In this document: positions 25,801 through 33,698 of the stretch, piece after piece
How the letters are laid out: every line of letters begins with the position of its first letter
Position numbering within the stretch: the stretch's first letter is position 1
Assembly: GCA_022561875.1 (NCBI GenBank)
Contig: JADFQJ010000011.1
Coordinates: 1 to 64,000, forward strand
Direction of reading: 5' to 3'
Length of the DNA stretch: 64,000 bases
Source: Bacteroidota bacterium
GTDB taxonomy: Bacteria > Bacteroidota > Bacteroidia > Bacteroidales > VadinHA17
The notes under the pieces: generated by a model
What the model was told of the DNA's origin: nothing
The model's input: only the letters and a program-made list of their open reading frames with translations
The model's database searches: none
Program-made: the position numbers and the translations under genes

Positions 25801-26527
25801 CCTTATTGAGATACTGAAAGGAAGGCCGGACGGAAAAGGAAAAGGAAAAAACATCCAGCTTGGCATCCTTTCGACTGATCTTGGCAAGAAAGGAAAAGAA
25901 ATAACCGGTCCCCAAAAAGCTGCAGAAGATGTTAGAACTTTGATACGCGAAGTGAGAATTATGAGCCCTGACCTTGACAGAAAGAAAAATCATGTTAAGA
26001 AGTTAATTGTCGAATGCTATAAGCATCTGTTCAGGCATCATAAACATAATATGGAAATTTGGCGGTATAATTTCTACCTGTACCAGCTTGAAGAAATGCG
26101 AAAAGCCAGGCTGGTTAGAATAGATGATATGAAAACTAAAATTGACCTGTCAGGATTAGCGGGTTTCTATCCTTTACCAAAGAATCATAAATTCAGTCCG
26201 TTACTGATAACCCCAAATATCAATATTGAGTTAAACGGGTTTAGTGAAACTTATGAACAACTAATGTGGTTGCCTAATAACCAGGCGTTTGCTAACCAGT
26301 TCTATCTCGATTGCGATAAAGTTTATGTTGCAAAAGGATATAGCAAAGACACTATTATTAACAACATGGTTATACAGCTTCTTTTGATGAACGGGTATAT
26401 TGAAGTTGAGGACCTTACTCTTAGCAGAATAACTGAAAAGGCAAACCGTGAAACAATTGCTGCAGCTAAATTTGCAGTTGTAAAGAAGCTTAAGGAAATT
26501 GAACCAGAGAAGACCGGAAAAAAGTAA
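19859..26527 (+). CDS. Giant multidomain protein: PLP aminotransferase fold plus HprK/PEPCK-like P-loop module
   Basis: The ORF opens with a TTG at 19832, but ATG at 19859 (MQLPGEPKAVL) is the likely start, giving 2222 aa. No signal peptide or membrane helix is seen, so it is cytoplasmic. Positions below follow the 19832 frame. Residues 1-340: helical, unrecognised. About 340-1010: fold-type I aminotransferase with NDPANPSG (about 677-684), LFLDEAYND (about 709-717), the probable PLP lysine in STTKNLGATGDRLG (about 753-766) and a closing RFSLGDYLEG. About 1010-1650: helical, no match. About 1690-1900: P-loop SGDSGVGKSEM (about 1700-1710) with MIAGDMFHLFPDEEG and NPENFFLYRD, reminiscent of HPr kinase/PEP carboxykinase. 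The last 300 residues are unrecognised. Similar giants are annotated only as aminotransferases in Bacteroidota. Function unknown. Confidence 0.85.
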   Translation: MQLPGEPKAVLNQEARSFVDLYAQLGERAENFLPDRVFESLTNFVRLCYEEPDDPARQQAEIRKYLLELKEAIPGYIDVSLMLMPHEDSKAFEYSARRQLFFNTLNELIDTEQVDDKTKIQFRNILKTHDYSLGTPPITNVTIDFLYRILLGDKVRELRKFRDLIGVSGDVEEAQWNYMLDVMDQMINQSTHYTTSAEKDNFLARTESTINFKGLNGFIRTIVSGTAETAIDLLTKEVFSKNSVRVLEFSTAEKLYEEIYEDGTSIFAIRMRNMRKNPFNTFRWFPLLTRMVFIDDSPESRSTNTSLIFCLHNGIINTLNKVHTKKLGPLANSQLNLRLIHDKVNSRNLKYFRQKIEEKIVEYDKELRQLKEEQLANPDDVDQDIILYKFDEFARQVIKDKYILSKFGAYINLIENTRDPENLKIINREMIREFEERTLAYFYSENKSLHIATVVEGGGRNQIRTYGEYLLQRPLKPVKDSIINRCRIILDIVPDNYQRTIRNHFHKNFGINLFLEKYKEYLTKVENSADNQGRFRNLLIDLGIEEKYNEKDTAGKQIINEFISNLGNLEKTSISDDVQMIIRDLLFYKNRRPNPFIFFNQEAAWEYKDLFPPDRFDLNPFDIEIELNEEGRVDWERLLTKLERIKSTFQLFDETGNLWDRFCENSILVINDPANPSGFTDFNNIHLIKFFKFLNNSKLTLFLDEAYNDAVKIEDPEEPKWRTISRYIMNNIGSFARISIVSALSTTKNLGATGDRLGSLIATPVRKDVIDYAREQFGVEKGNTNSLFILVNILETAQLAKKIKDRMDESLPKDASRYKIKDKLKKYIMTEIRDNINVRENGYKGRIRNPSLFEGSPLHLFLLEELVSLDKLDVLELPDDFKYKGVPFFSYYKEHLVRELNEFRVNKIFRQEANKRLDLVKKKALSVLSENEENQIGILDSDGSYLFNLHLKDFFSYQDLEKFTIKLSGQRGIALIPYQTGFLRFSLGDYLEGTADSYDIFIKEFENALRIFLKYWSIFYEAKNNPSNKTKRTEDILDEIFSVRNDSELIGNILEDFYIIRDLDKKINNSLKISDIKTLYHAFPKECGVSINSIGDSKNTVLEFYENVGKCRNLTEFISSKAFTKVYENLLPQVYRNIPHLKKLDINTVIAKYGKTTLLKYIKSKLEFQPDRYILDNPDELTIMQEILIELERILFSDAKTKILSINANENDIPGDLAKLEGYNRILRKYIQELLLHFNLPFEQQAIEPTFEQLANSTAVKFNEIVGLSVNDLNPDIFMNLYIEKIDNRLHDLNRDEMMRRYSGVIQQTIRKQVHHSHLTTVNKILFLYLLQKDNCFETRVIEKINRFTGHSDNTEQEDIRLIKEDLVSRLIPAEITALMDEIFTQRKIKIIPDHLHNEVREIVLFFISLANMTKNNEYYKKYNHILIRLVETEFMQQNSSINEMVQHGIVLHRDFSIKNNPLEKWNKGSLSWIVQLMSRCGVIAWEQPVQLRTRIATDAKRRLYPFHKVDRIEEPSGNKKIGDNSNRNEFIKKMQVRPLSSFFIKRLALFAQNLDEEDYRCKIVKTGLVKELYIIQKSYLKYLADNYRLIGPGFIDLRDVQNFIPDVILFLGAPEKVISFPEIGYFDLKGPNGNIKTIVTPLKKSVDYFGNIKKPRLTMVNEKVKELGGLPVHGSLFAVEEDDGSIFVIQISGDSGVGKSEMLAAMMLKWMKKDLPGIRSIKMIAGDMFHLFPDEEGNLYGIGTETGDFSRVTDFDPDFIKYYNSLFESSADSNVNDLNSRSTISGLCDINMPFKIDIMLTAYNFAKEEAGLKRYANPENFFLYRDSHGERKEKATSSDNPHIQRTLLRYTGDKNIVEVIDRYGNHLDDILTWEKDEFTGIHYLSSSYKMMDKIDIEDVVNKIFIKKYFNRNNKEFLINKVRFDIIENRFIIDAKCTDGESKISFPVDRDFFGTMFNTLASTPAGNPFIAEPGESEAKKNLIEILKGRPDGKGKGKNIQLGILSTDLGKKGKEITGPQKAAEDVRTLIREVRIMSPDLDRKKNHVKKLIVECYKHLFRHHKHNMEIWRYNFYLYQLEEMRKARLVRIDDMKTKIDLSGLAGFYPLPKNHKFSPLLITPNINIELNGFSETYEQLMWLPNNQAFANQFYLDCDKVYVAKGYSKDTIINNMVIQLLLMNGYIEVEDLTLSRITEKANRETIAAAKFAVVKKLKEIEPEKTGKK

Positions 26528-26552
26528 AATAAAACAATCTGGTTAGCTTTGT

Positions 26553-26930
26553 TTACCTGGCTGCAATAGCATCAATCTCAATTTTAACATTCAGAGGCAG
26601 CCTGGCAACCTCATATGCAGCCCTGGCAGGAGGATCTTCGTTGAAGAACTTTTCATAAGCTTTGTTCATTTCTGCAAAATCATTCATATCCTGAAGCATG
26701 CAGGTTGTTTTCACTATCTCTTTCAGTGAATATCCTGCAGCATTTACTATAAAACGAATATTCTTTAAAACCTGTTCAGTCTGTTCAGTTATAGTATCAC
26801 CGGTAAGTTTCCCGGTGTCAGGATCGAGTGGTACCTGACCTGAGACATATAATGTACCATTTACTTCAATAGCCTGGCTGTAAGGACCAACTGTGCCGGG
26901 AGCTTTTTTAGTACGTATTACTTTTTTCAT
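26553..26930 (-). CDS. ridA: RidA-family enamine/imine deaminase
   Basis: A 125-aa RidA/YjgF protein with GPYSQAIEVNGTLYVSGQVPLDP at the N-terminus, the central TEQVLKNIRFIVNAAGYSL, and the C-terminal signature PARAAYEVARLPLNVKIEIDAIA, including the substrate-binding arginine. RidA hydrolyses reactive 2-aminoacrylate and related enamines released by PLP enzymes. It converges on the giant gene with only 25 bp between the stops. That giant contains a PLP aminotransferase fold, so a functional link is tempting but unproven. A trimeric cytoplasmic enzyme by family knowledge. Confidence 0.95.
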   Translation of the reverse strand: MKKVIRTKKAPGTVGPYSQAIEVNGTLYVSGQVPLDPDTGKLTGDTITEQTEQVLKNIRFIVNAAGYSLKEIVKTTCMLQDMNDFAEMNKAYEKFFNEDPPARAAYEVARLPLNVKIEIDAIAAR

Positions 26931-27000
26931 ACCAGATAATTAAAAAATTGCTGTAAATATAAGAATTATTGAAAATGTAAAAGTTTAAAAAAATAACAAA

Positions 27001-29619
27001 CTACAAATCACGATCGTACCAGCTCTTCCGCTTTTCCCACTTCAGATCGTTTAGAATTGAAGATTTGGCGCTTATCGTGAATGCATAACTTTGCCGTAGT
27101 CCCAGTGGTATCCATGAAAATCTCATTTGCCAGCAGTGAAGATCGCGAGAAATATTTACCGAGGTATAGGTGAGTTTTTTAATTTTAAAATCCCAACCGG
27201 AATTGAATCCGATTTTCCATTTTGTCGTTAAACTGACATTCCCGTTGAAGTTAAGGGCTTGTGTAATATTTGGTTCCGCTATACCCCGTTTTGAGTAATT
27301 GAAATTATATCTGAATGAAAATGTCCAGGGTATATTAAAATCGACATATCCCAATTCTTCAATAATCTGTTCATCCTGCCCAATTGCATCAGAACCTAAT
27401 CCCATTCTTCCACCCTCCGGTTTGATACCAGCCGGTGCACTACTTGCAGGAGCTGTACTTCCTCTGTCACCTCCGGCTTTCGAAGTGAAAGAGGCGTTTA
27501 TCGATAAATTCAGCCTGGTTACGCGAAATAATTTACCGGTTTGTTTGATCTCAAAAGTATTGATCCTCGTACCAGTTTCGTTAATTGCATATGGATCGAA
27601 CGCACCACCAAAGTTCAGACTGATTTTTTTGAACAGTTGGGTTGTACCCCGGAAAATGACCGGAGCAAGATTAAGTGAGTCTGCAAACATATTATAACTG
27701 GTGGAGAAATTGAACCTGTCCAGTATCTTAACTTTTCGTGCATCTTTTGTTGTATCTTCCAGGTTCCTGAGTTTCATTTCAATATTGTTATTAAGAGAAA
27801 AAGTTATTGATCCGCTTTTTCCGGGAAGTGAGGGTGTGCTGTATATTTCAGATTCGTATATTGAATATTCACGAATCCTGCCCGTTGTATCTGTCTGATA
27901 CTGACGATAATAATTCGGAGTAATTTCACTCATATCAGGTACCAGCGACATAGATATAGCAGGACTCATCACATGGCGGATAGCTATAATTTTTGAGTTA
28001 GGATTCCGCGGCATGAACATACCATAGATCTTCGGAGTGAATCCTAAAGAAACTGAAGGTAAATATGCATGAGCATAACTAAACCCATAGATAGTATCGG
28101 TAACTACTTCATTATTCTCCCACCTCCTTTCGATACTGCGGGAATATAAAACTCCCGTATATCTAACTTGTGGAGAGACAGAGAAGTTATTGAAGGGACG
28201 AAAAACCGTACTCAAAGGTATTGAATGCTGAAAACCGTTTTCCATATTATCAAACATTGTGGAAGTTAGAAAGTCATCATCCGAAGTATTTATTTTGTTA
28301 TCCATCTTTGCCAGGTAGCTCAGTTCAATATTCTCATACCATTTATTGTCACCAGCCTGGTTTTTTGCTCTAAACGGGTAAATCCGGCTCATGTTGAAGT
28401 TTGCACGAGGTAGGTTCAGGTTAACAGTTTTAGTTCTGCTATTCTGGGTCTGATTCATACTGGCTGAGAAGTTGAAGGGTGTCCCCTCCCATCTCCTGGA
28501 AAATGAAATACTGGATGTCTTTGTGTTTGTCAGGTAGCTGTTTGAGGTGCGAGCATGGTTCCGGTCATAGCTGCTGGAAGACATGTTAACATTTGCCGAG
28601 AACCTGGCACCGGGGTTGGCCTTGGGATCCTGTGAATGTGTCCAGGTAATGGAATAATCTTTTGACACACGGTAATCAGGTAACCCTTCCTCCCCTGCCA
28701 CATTTTTATAATATCTGGCATTAAGGTTCCCTGTAAACTTATACCTTTTTTTATACCTTGAACTCACACGCAATCCATATGTTCCTTTCGTATAGATATC
28801 TCCACGGATAGTCAGGTCGGCATAGTCACTCATAGCAAAATAATACCCTCCGTTCCTGAAGAAAAACCCGCGGTTTACCTCCTCTCCATATTCAGGAATC
28901 AGGATACCCGATGCACGTCCTTTTTGGTTAGGAAAGAATCCAAACGGGAGTATCAGTGGTAGTGGCAGATCTTCAACAACAAGGTAAGCAGGACCGGAAA
29001 CTATTTTATCATCAGGAATAACTTTAGCTTTGGAAAGAGAAATATAAAAATGAGGGTGATCAGCATCGCAGGTAGTATATTTCCCGGATTGTATATGTAT
29101 CTGACCATTTGCATGTTTTTTGGTTCGTATGCTATGCAGGTATCCTCCTTGTTCTTCAGTAACAATTCCCTTAATAATTCCTTTTTTTGTCTTGAAATTA
29201 TATTCCAGTGTATCTGCATCAAATTCTTCAGGTCCGTCTTTAAAATGAGGTCTGCCTGATATGGTCCCGGTACTGTCAGGCCAACCGGTTGCCGTAACCA
29301 CATTGTTTTTAATATCCAACACTATATAATCGGCCGTCAAAACAATATCTTCGTAATTTACAACCCCCTTACCATATAAATAAACTTTCTGATCTTTTAC
29401 ATCGAAGCGTAAAGAGTCTTCTGCATTATAGTCGATTGGAACCTCTATTACATTACTTGCTCCTGATCGTGAAACATGCCGGGTAGTATCGGCACGAACA
29501 GTATCCTGAGGTATTGCAGCATTACCGGGTATTACAGGAACATCCTGTCCATAGGATAAGGTCCCTGCAAAAATCCACGTCATTATCAGGAATACAAACT
29601 GCAGATATTTTTTAAACAA
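27001..29619 (-). CDS. lptD: LPS-assembly outer-membrane protein LptD, Bacteroidota type
   Basis: An 872-aa outer-membrane protein with a signal peptide (about residues 5-25, ending SYGQD). An OstA/LptA-like beta-jellyroll follows at about 60-220 (DQKVYLYGKGVVNYEDIVLTAD, then NNVVTATGWPDSTG and FNFKTKKGIIKGIVTEEQGG). The remaining 600 residues form a large beta-barrel rich in alternating aromatic strands (ASGILIPEYGEEVNRGFFF; FTGNLNARYYKN). LptD inserts lipopolysaccharide into the outer leaflet. The sequence matches the protein annotated as putative LPS assembly protein LptD in this phylum. CAAAGCTA at 29694-29701 is a candidate minus-strand -7 box. The divergent gene is a cell-wall amidase. 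Confidence 0.88.
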   Translation of the reverse strand: MFKKYLQFVFLIMTWIFAGTLSYGQDVPVIPGNAAIPQDTVRADTTRHVSRSGASNVIEVPIDYNAEDSLRFDVKDQKVYLYGKGVVNYEDIVLTADYIVLDIKNNVVTATGWPDSTGTISGRPHFKDGPEEFDADTLEYNFKTKKGIIKGIVTEEQGGYLHSIRTKKHANGQIHIQSGKYTTCDADHPHFYISLSKAKVIPDDKIVSGPAYLVVEDLPLPLILPFGFFPNQKGRASGILIPEYGEEVNRGFFFRNGGYYFAMSDYADLTIRGDIYTKGTYGLRVSSRYKKRYKFTGNLNARYYKNVAGEEGLPDYRVSKDYSITWTHSQDPKANPGARFSANVNMSSSSYDRNHARTSNSYLTNTKTSSISFSRRWEGTPFNFSASMNQTQNSRTKTVNLNLPRANFNMSRIYPFRAKNQAGDNKWYENIELSYLAKMDNKINTSDDDFLTSTMFDNMENGFQHSIPLSTVFRPFNNFSVSPQVRYTGVLYSRSIERRWENNEVVTDTIYGFSYAHAYLPSVSLGFTPKIYGMFMPRNPNSKIIAIRHVMSPAISMSLVPDMSEITPNYYRQYQTDTTGRIREYSIYESEIYSTPSLPGKSGSITFSLNNNIEMKLRNLEDTTKDARKVKILDRFNFSTSYNMFADSLNLAPVIFRGTTQLFKKISLNFGGAFDPYAINETGTRINTFEIKQTGKLFRVTRLNLSINASFTSKAGGDRGSTAPASSAPAGIKPEGGRMGLGSDAIGQDEQIIEELGYVDFNIPWTFSFRYNFNYSKRGIAEPNITQALNFNGNVSLTTKWKIGFNSGWDFKIKKLTYTSVNISRDLHCWQMRFSWIPLGLRQSYAFTISAKSSILNDLKWEKRKSWYDRDL

Positions 29620-29723
29620 TTTATTAATGCTATTTTTGTGTGATCGGGGTTATGTATTAAAGTGCTCAATAATCCTTATTTACAGGTCGGGGACAAAGCT
29701 AAATAAAAATTCAAATTCTGCGA

Positions 29724-30833
29724 ATGAGGTACCGCATAAATAATGCCAGTTTTTTATTACATCGATTTGTTGTTTCTCTTGTTTTTTCTATCGTTGTATT
29801 TCTGTTTAATCAGAATGCAGTATCTGGTCAGAATAACGACACAAATAAACCGTGGACCGTTGTTATTGACCCCGGTCATGGAGGGAAAGATCCCGGGTCG
29901 CTGGGCAGGATAAGCAAAGAAGCCGATATTGTATTGGGTATTGGATTAAAACTCGGAAACTACATAGAGCAAAATTTTCACGATGTAAATGTGATTTATA
30001 CACGGAAAACCAACAAGTTTGTCGAACTTCATAAAAGAGCTGATATTGCCAATAAGAATAGAGCAGATCTATTCATTTCGCTACATGCCGACTGGTTTAG
30101 CAATTCGCGGATCACGGGACCATCAACCTATGCAATGGGACTTCATAAAAACGAAGAGAACCTTGCTGTTGCACAAAAGGAAAACGCTGTTATTGTTCTG
30201 GAAGAAGACTATACAACCAAATATGAGGGCTATGATCCTGATTCTCCTGAATCTTACATTATATTTTCGTTAATGCAAAACACTTACCTTGATCAAAGTC
30301 TTGAATTTGCATCTTATGTTCAGGATCAGTTCAGAGAACGAGCCAAAAGACGTGACAGGGGTGTCCGTCAGGCAGGATTTCTTGTTCTGTCTCAAACAAC
30401 TATGCCCAGTGTCTTAATTGAAACAGGGTTTGTCTCCAACCCTAATGAGGAAAGGTATTTGGCCTCAAAGCAAGGTCAGGACTATATTGCCTCTGCCATT
30501 TACAGGGCTTTCAGAGAGTTTAAAAAAAATATCGAGGATAAAAGCAATTTTACCACCCTGCATCAACAAAACAGAATACGTTTTATGGTACAGGTCTCAG
30601 CTTCTCGTAAACGAATCTCAACTGATTCAGATTTCTTTAAAGGCTATAAAAACGTGCATGAGTTTAAGATTGATAAAATCTATAAATATGCATTTCTTGA
30701 TTCAGGAACATATAATGAAACTTTAGCTTTCAGAAAAAAAATACAAAAAGATTTTCCGGGCGCTTTCCTTATCGCATTAAAAAACGATACGATTATCCCT
30801 GTCCGGGAAGCCCTTAAGATTATTAACCGGTAA
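29724..30833 (+). CDS. N-acetylmuramoyl-L-alanine amidase (Amidase_3)
   Basis: A 369-aa exported protein. A signal-anchor-like N-terminus (FVVSLVFSIVVFLFNQNAVSGQ) is followed by an Amidase_3 zinc hydrolase domain: VVIDPGHGGKDPGSLG (first Zn histidine), ELHKRADIANKNRADLFISLHAD (second histidine) and SVLIETGFVSNPNEER (catalytic Glu). The C-terminal 90 residues (RFMVQVSASRKRI and on) resemble a SPOR-like peptidoglycan-binding module. It cleaves the MurNAc-L-Ala bond during cell separation. An MCE/MlaD gene follows within 18 bp, so the two are cotranscribed. Confidence 0.93.
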   Translation: MRYRINNASFLLHRFVVSLVFSIVVFLFNQNAVSGQNNDTNKPWTVVIDPGHGGKDPGSLGRISKEADIVLGIGLKLGNYIEQNFHDVNVIYTRKTNKFVELHKRADIANKNRADLFISLHADWFSNSRITGPSTYAMGLHKNEENLAVAQKENAVIVLEEDYTTKYEGYDPDSPESYIIFSLMQNTYLDQSLEFASYVQDQFRERAKRRDRGVRQAGFLVLSQTTMPSVLIETGFVSNPNEERYLASKQGQDYIASAIYRAFREFKKNIEDKSNFTTLHQQNRIRFMVQVSASRKRISTDSDFFKGYKNVHEFKIDKIYKYAFLDSGTYNETLAFRKKIQKDFPGAFLIALKNDTIIPVREALKIINR

Positions 30834-30851
30834 ATTTATAATTTATTAAGA

Positions 30852-31844
30852 ATGAAAATATCACACGAAGTAAAAATCGGATTTGCAGTATTTGTTATCC
30901 TGATCATGTTTATCTGGACTTATAATTTCCTGAAAGGTCGCGACATTCTGAGTTCAACTGTTTATTATTATGTAATATATGATGAAATAAATGGTCTTGA
31001 AGAATCATCCCCGGTAACTTTAAATGGCTACAAAATAGGAGCAGTTAGTCGTATTGGATTTGTGCCAGGTAAGAAAGGCGAACTGGAAGTAAAGATAATC
31101 ATTGAGGAACTGGTTAATTTACCCTCGACTACTATAGCTGAAATTTATAACTTAGATCTACTGGGCACAAAAGCGATCAGGTTAATAACCGGTGATGGGA
31201 AAGATTTTATCACGAAAGGAGATACTCTTCAGGGGCAGGTTGAAACAGCTTTGCAGGACCAGATAGGAAATCAGCTTTATCCGCTTAAAGAAAAAGCCGA
31301 AAACCTTATGGTTTCACTTGATTCAGTGCTTGGCATCATTCAATATACTTTTAATAGTGACTTTAGTAATGATCTGAGTGAGAGTATCAGACATATTAAT
31401 AACATACTGAGCGACCTGGATACCATGGTCGTAAAAAAAGATGGTTCTCTGACAAGCACTATGTCTCATATTGAATCCATTACACGAAACCTTGAAAAGA
31501 ACAATGAAGCGCTTACCAGGACACTTGAAAACTTTGCATCAATAAGTGATTCAATAGCCAAGTCAAATATCCGTTCATCTATTAACTACCTTGATCAATC
31601 ACTTGAAAATTTCAATTCAATTCTTTCCAAAATAAATAATGGTACGGGCACTGCAGGCATGCTCGTTAACAATGACTCATTATATAAGCAGCTGGTTGAA
31701 ACAATAGAAAGCCTGAATTTCCTGTTAAAGGACATGCAAATGAACCCAAAAAGATACGTACATTTCTCTTTACTTAATCTTGGCCGGACAATTGTTGTTA
31801 ATGAAAATCCTGATAAAAAAAAGTCTGAGTCAGTTGATAATTAA
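30852..31844 (+). CDS. MlaD-family (MCE domain) lipid-transport protein
   Basis: A 330-aa protein with one N-terminal transmembrane helix (KIGFAVFVILIMFIWTYNFL) and an MCE domain at about 35-115 (YYVIYDEINGLEESSPVTLNGYKIGAVSRIGF and LLGTKAIRLITGDG). A long helical tail (about 130-320; ESITRNLEKNNEALTRTLENF) probably forms the needle-like helical bundle. MCE proteins bind phospholipids as hexamers in the periplasm, fed by an ABC transporter (MlaEF), which is not adjacent here. It is in an operon with the amidase. Confidence 0.92.
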   Translation: MKISHEVKIGFAVFVILIMFIWTYNFLKGRDILSSTVYYYVIYDEINGLEESSPVTLNGYKIGAVSRIGFVPGKKGELEVKIIIEELVNLPSTTIAEIYNLDLLGTKAIRLITGDGKDFITKGDTLQGQVETALQDQIGNQLYPLKEKAENLMVSLDSVLGIIQYTFNSDFSNDLSESIRHINNILSDLDTMVVKKDGSLTSTMSHIESITRNLEKNNEALTRTLENFASISDSIAKSNIRSSINYLDQSLENFNSILSKINNGTGTAGMLVNNDSLYKQLVETIESLNFLLKDMQMNPKRYVHFSLLNLGRTIVVNENPDKKKSESVDN

Positions 31845-32263
31845 ACTTGAGATCAATAAAAAAATTTCAGACTTCAAAAATATCTGATTTATCTATCTGA
31901 ATCCATTTTGGGGATTTTCCGCTTATTTAGAAAGAATAAAGATTCATTTTTTTGACAAAACAGGTGAAACCTTTGACAAGATTTACTGTTAATTGTCTAA
32001 CAGGATAATGAAATCTTTAGTTAATATACAATAAACAATTATATGTCAAAAACTTAAGCGCCTGATTACTTAATACGCTGTTTTTTAGTGATTTGGCATT
32101 TTTTTATTTTTTTTTTCAACACAATCACCTGATAATAATAACAATATGTTTTTTATATGAGAATCAAGTAAAATTTAATTTTTTTTTTACCATTTTTTTA
32201 ACAAATTTAGTGTTTGCAAATCATGAATAAAATTTACTCATAAACATAACTTTATTCCCATTC
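31845..32263. other. AT-rich spacer upstream of dnaA
   Basis: About 420 bp without a gene, strongly AT-rich with several T-runs near 32095-32200. It could hold the dnaA promoter or an unwinding region, but I find no exact TTATNCACA DnaA box; TTTTCAACA near 32112 is only a weak resemblance. An origin is therefore not claimed. Confidence 0.5.
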
Positions 32264-33694
32264 ATGAATAACTCTTATCAGGACGTCTGGAAAAATTGTT
32301 TGAAAATAATCAAAGACAACGTACCATCAATAAGTTACCGAACCTGGTTTGAACCTATAGTTCCCATAAAGGTTAATAGTAATATCCTTACTATACAGGT
32401 GCCAAGTCCGTTTTTCTATGAATACCTGGAAGAACAGTATATCGATATTCTGAGAAAAACCCTCAGGAAGGAATTGGGTCCCGATGCAAAGTTGGAATAT
32501 AATGTCATTATAGAAAATTCACAGTTTGACCAATCTAAACCTTATACTGTTAAATTTCCTACTAAGAACAAAATTGATTTAAAAAACCGGCCCTTCACAT
32601 TGCCATTAGAGGCTGAAAGTAATTCAATAAAAAATCCATTTATAATTCCCGGTATCAGGAAGATTCATGTAGATCCCATGTTAAATCATGATTATACATT
32701 TCAAAATTTTATTGAAGGTAATTGCAACCGGCTGGCTCGTTCTGCAGGATTTGCAGTTTCAAACAAACCGGGTGGAACAGCTTTTAATCCCCTGTTGATT
32801 TATGGTAATTCGGGACTGGGAAAAACCCATCTCGCTCAAGCAATTGGAATCTTAGTTAAGGAAAAGTTCCCTGAGAAAATAGTTTTGTACGTCAACGCTA
32901 ACAAATTTCAGACTCAGTATGTTGAATCTGTAAGAAACAACAACTTGAATGATTTCCTCCATTTCTACCAGATGATCGATCTGCTCATTCTGGATGACGT
33001 TCATGAGTTCGCAGGTAAGACAAAAACACAGGATACATTTTTTCATATTTTTAATCATTTACACCAGAGTGGTAAACAACTGATACTTACTTCAGACAAA
33101 CCACCGGTTGAGCTCCAGGGACTGGAACAAAGATTGTTATCGAGATTCAAATGGGGACTTTCCGCCGATCTTCAGTCACCCGACTTTGAAACACGAATAG
33201 CAATCCTTAATAAGAAAGCATATAACGATGGGATTGAACTTGATGGTGAAGTACTGGAATACGTTGCTACACATATAACAAATAATGTTCGCGAGCTCGA
33301 GGGGGCGCTCATTTCGTTATTGGCACAATCAACCCTGAACAGGAAGGAGATTACTTTAGATCTCGCCAGAGAGATGATTGATAAACTGATAAAGAATTCA
33401 CATCGGGAGATCTCAATTGATTATATACAGAAGATTGTTTGCGACTATTATAATATTCCCCTTAACCTGATACAAAGTAAAACCAGGAAAAGAGAAATTG
33501 TGCAGGCCCGCCAGGTAGCTATGTTCTTCTCAAAAAGTCTTACAAAATCTTCTCTTGCAACTATCGGATCTCAAATTGGAAAAAAAGATCATGCCACTGT
33601 ACTGCATGCCTGCAAAACAGTTAATAACCTTATTGATACTGATAAGCAATTCAGATTACAAATACAGGATATTGAGAAAAAATTAAGTTTCTGA
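32264..33694 (+). CDS. dnaA: Chromosomal replication initiator DnaA
   Basis: A 476-aa DnaA with all four domains. Domain I contains SYRTWFEPIVPIKV. The linker is followed by the AAA+ core with Walker A GNSGLGKTHL, Walker B LLILDDVHEF, sensor ILTSDKPP and the box VII arginine region QRLLSRFKWGL. The C-terminal DNA-binding helix-turn-helix has the signature GSQIGKKDHATVLHACKTV. It opens the origin and regulates replication. It ends 4 bp before the convergent yidC stop. Confidence 0.97.
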   Translation: MNNSYQDVWKNCLKIIKDNVPSISYRTWFEPIVPIKVNSNILTIQVPSPFFYEYLEEQYIDILRKTLRKELGPDAKLEYNVIIENSQFDQSKPYTVKFPTKNKIDLKNRPFTLPLEAESNSIKNPFIIPGIRKIHVDPMLNHDYTFQNFIEGNCNRLARSAGFAVSNKPGGTAFNPLLIYGNSGLGKTHLAQAIGILVKEKFPEKIVLYVNANKFQTQYVESVRNNNLNDFLHFYQMIDLLILDDVHEFAGKTKTQDTFFHIFNHLHQSGKQLILTSDKPPVELQGLEQRLLSRFKWGLSADLQSPDFETRIAILNKKAYNDGIELDGEVLEYVATHITNNVRELEGALISLLAQSTLNRKEITLDLAREMIDKLIKNSHREISIDYIQKIVCDYYNIPLNLIQSKTRKREIVQARQVAMFFSKSLTKSSLATIGSQIGKKDHATVLHACKTVNNLIDTDKQFRLQIQDIEKKLSF

Positions 33695-33698
33695 CTTT

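Noticed and set aside
25520-25993. 157-aa and 126-aa minus-strand ORFs inside the giant gene
   Set aside because: Overlap each other and the long plus-strand frame, with no recognisable motif.
31845-32263. oriC upstream of dnaA
   Set aside because: AT-rich, but no exact DnaA boxes found by eye, and in this phylum dnaA is not always next to the origin. GC-skew analysis would be needed.
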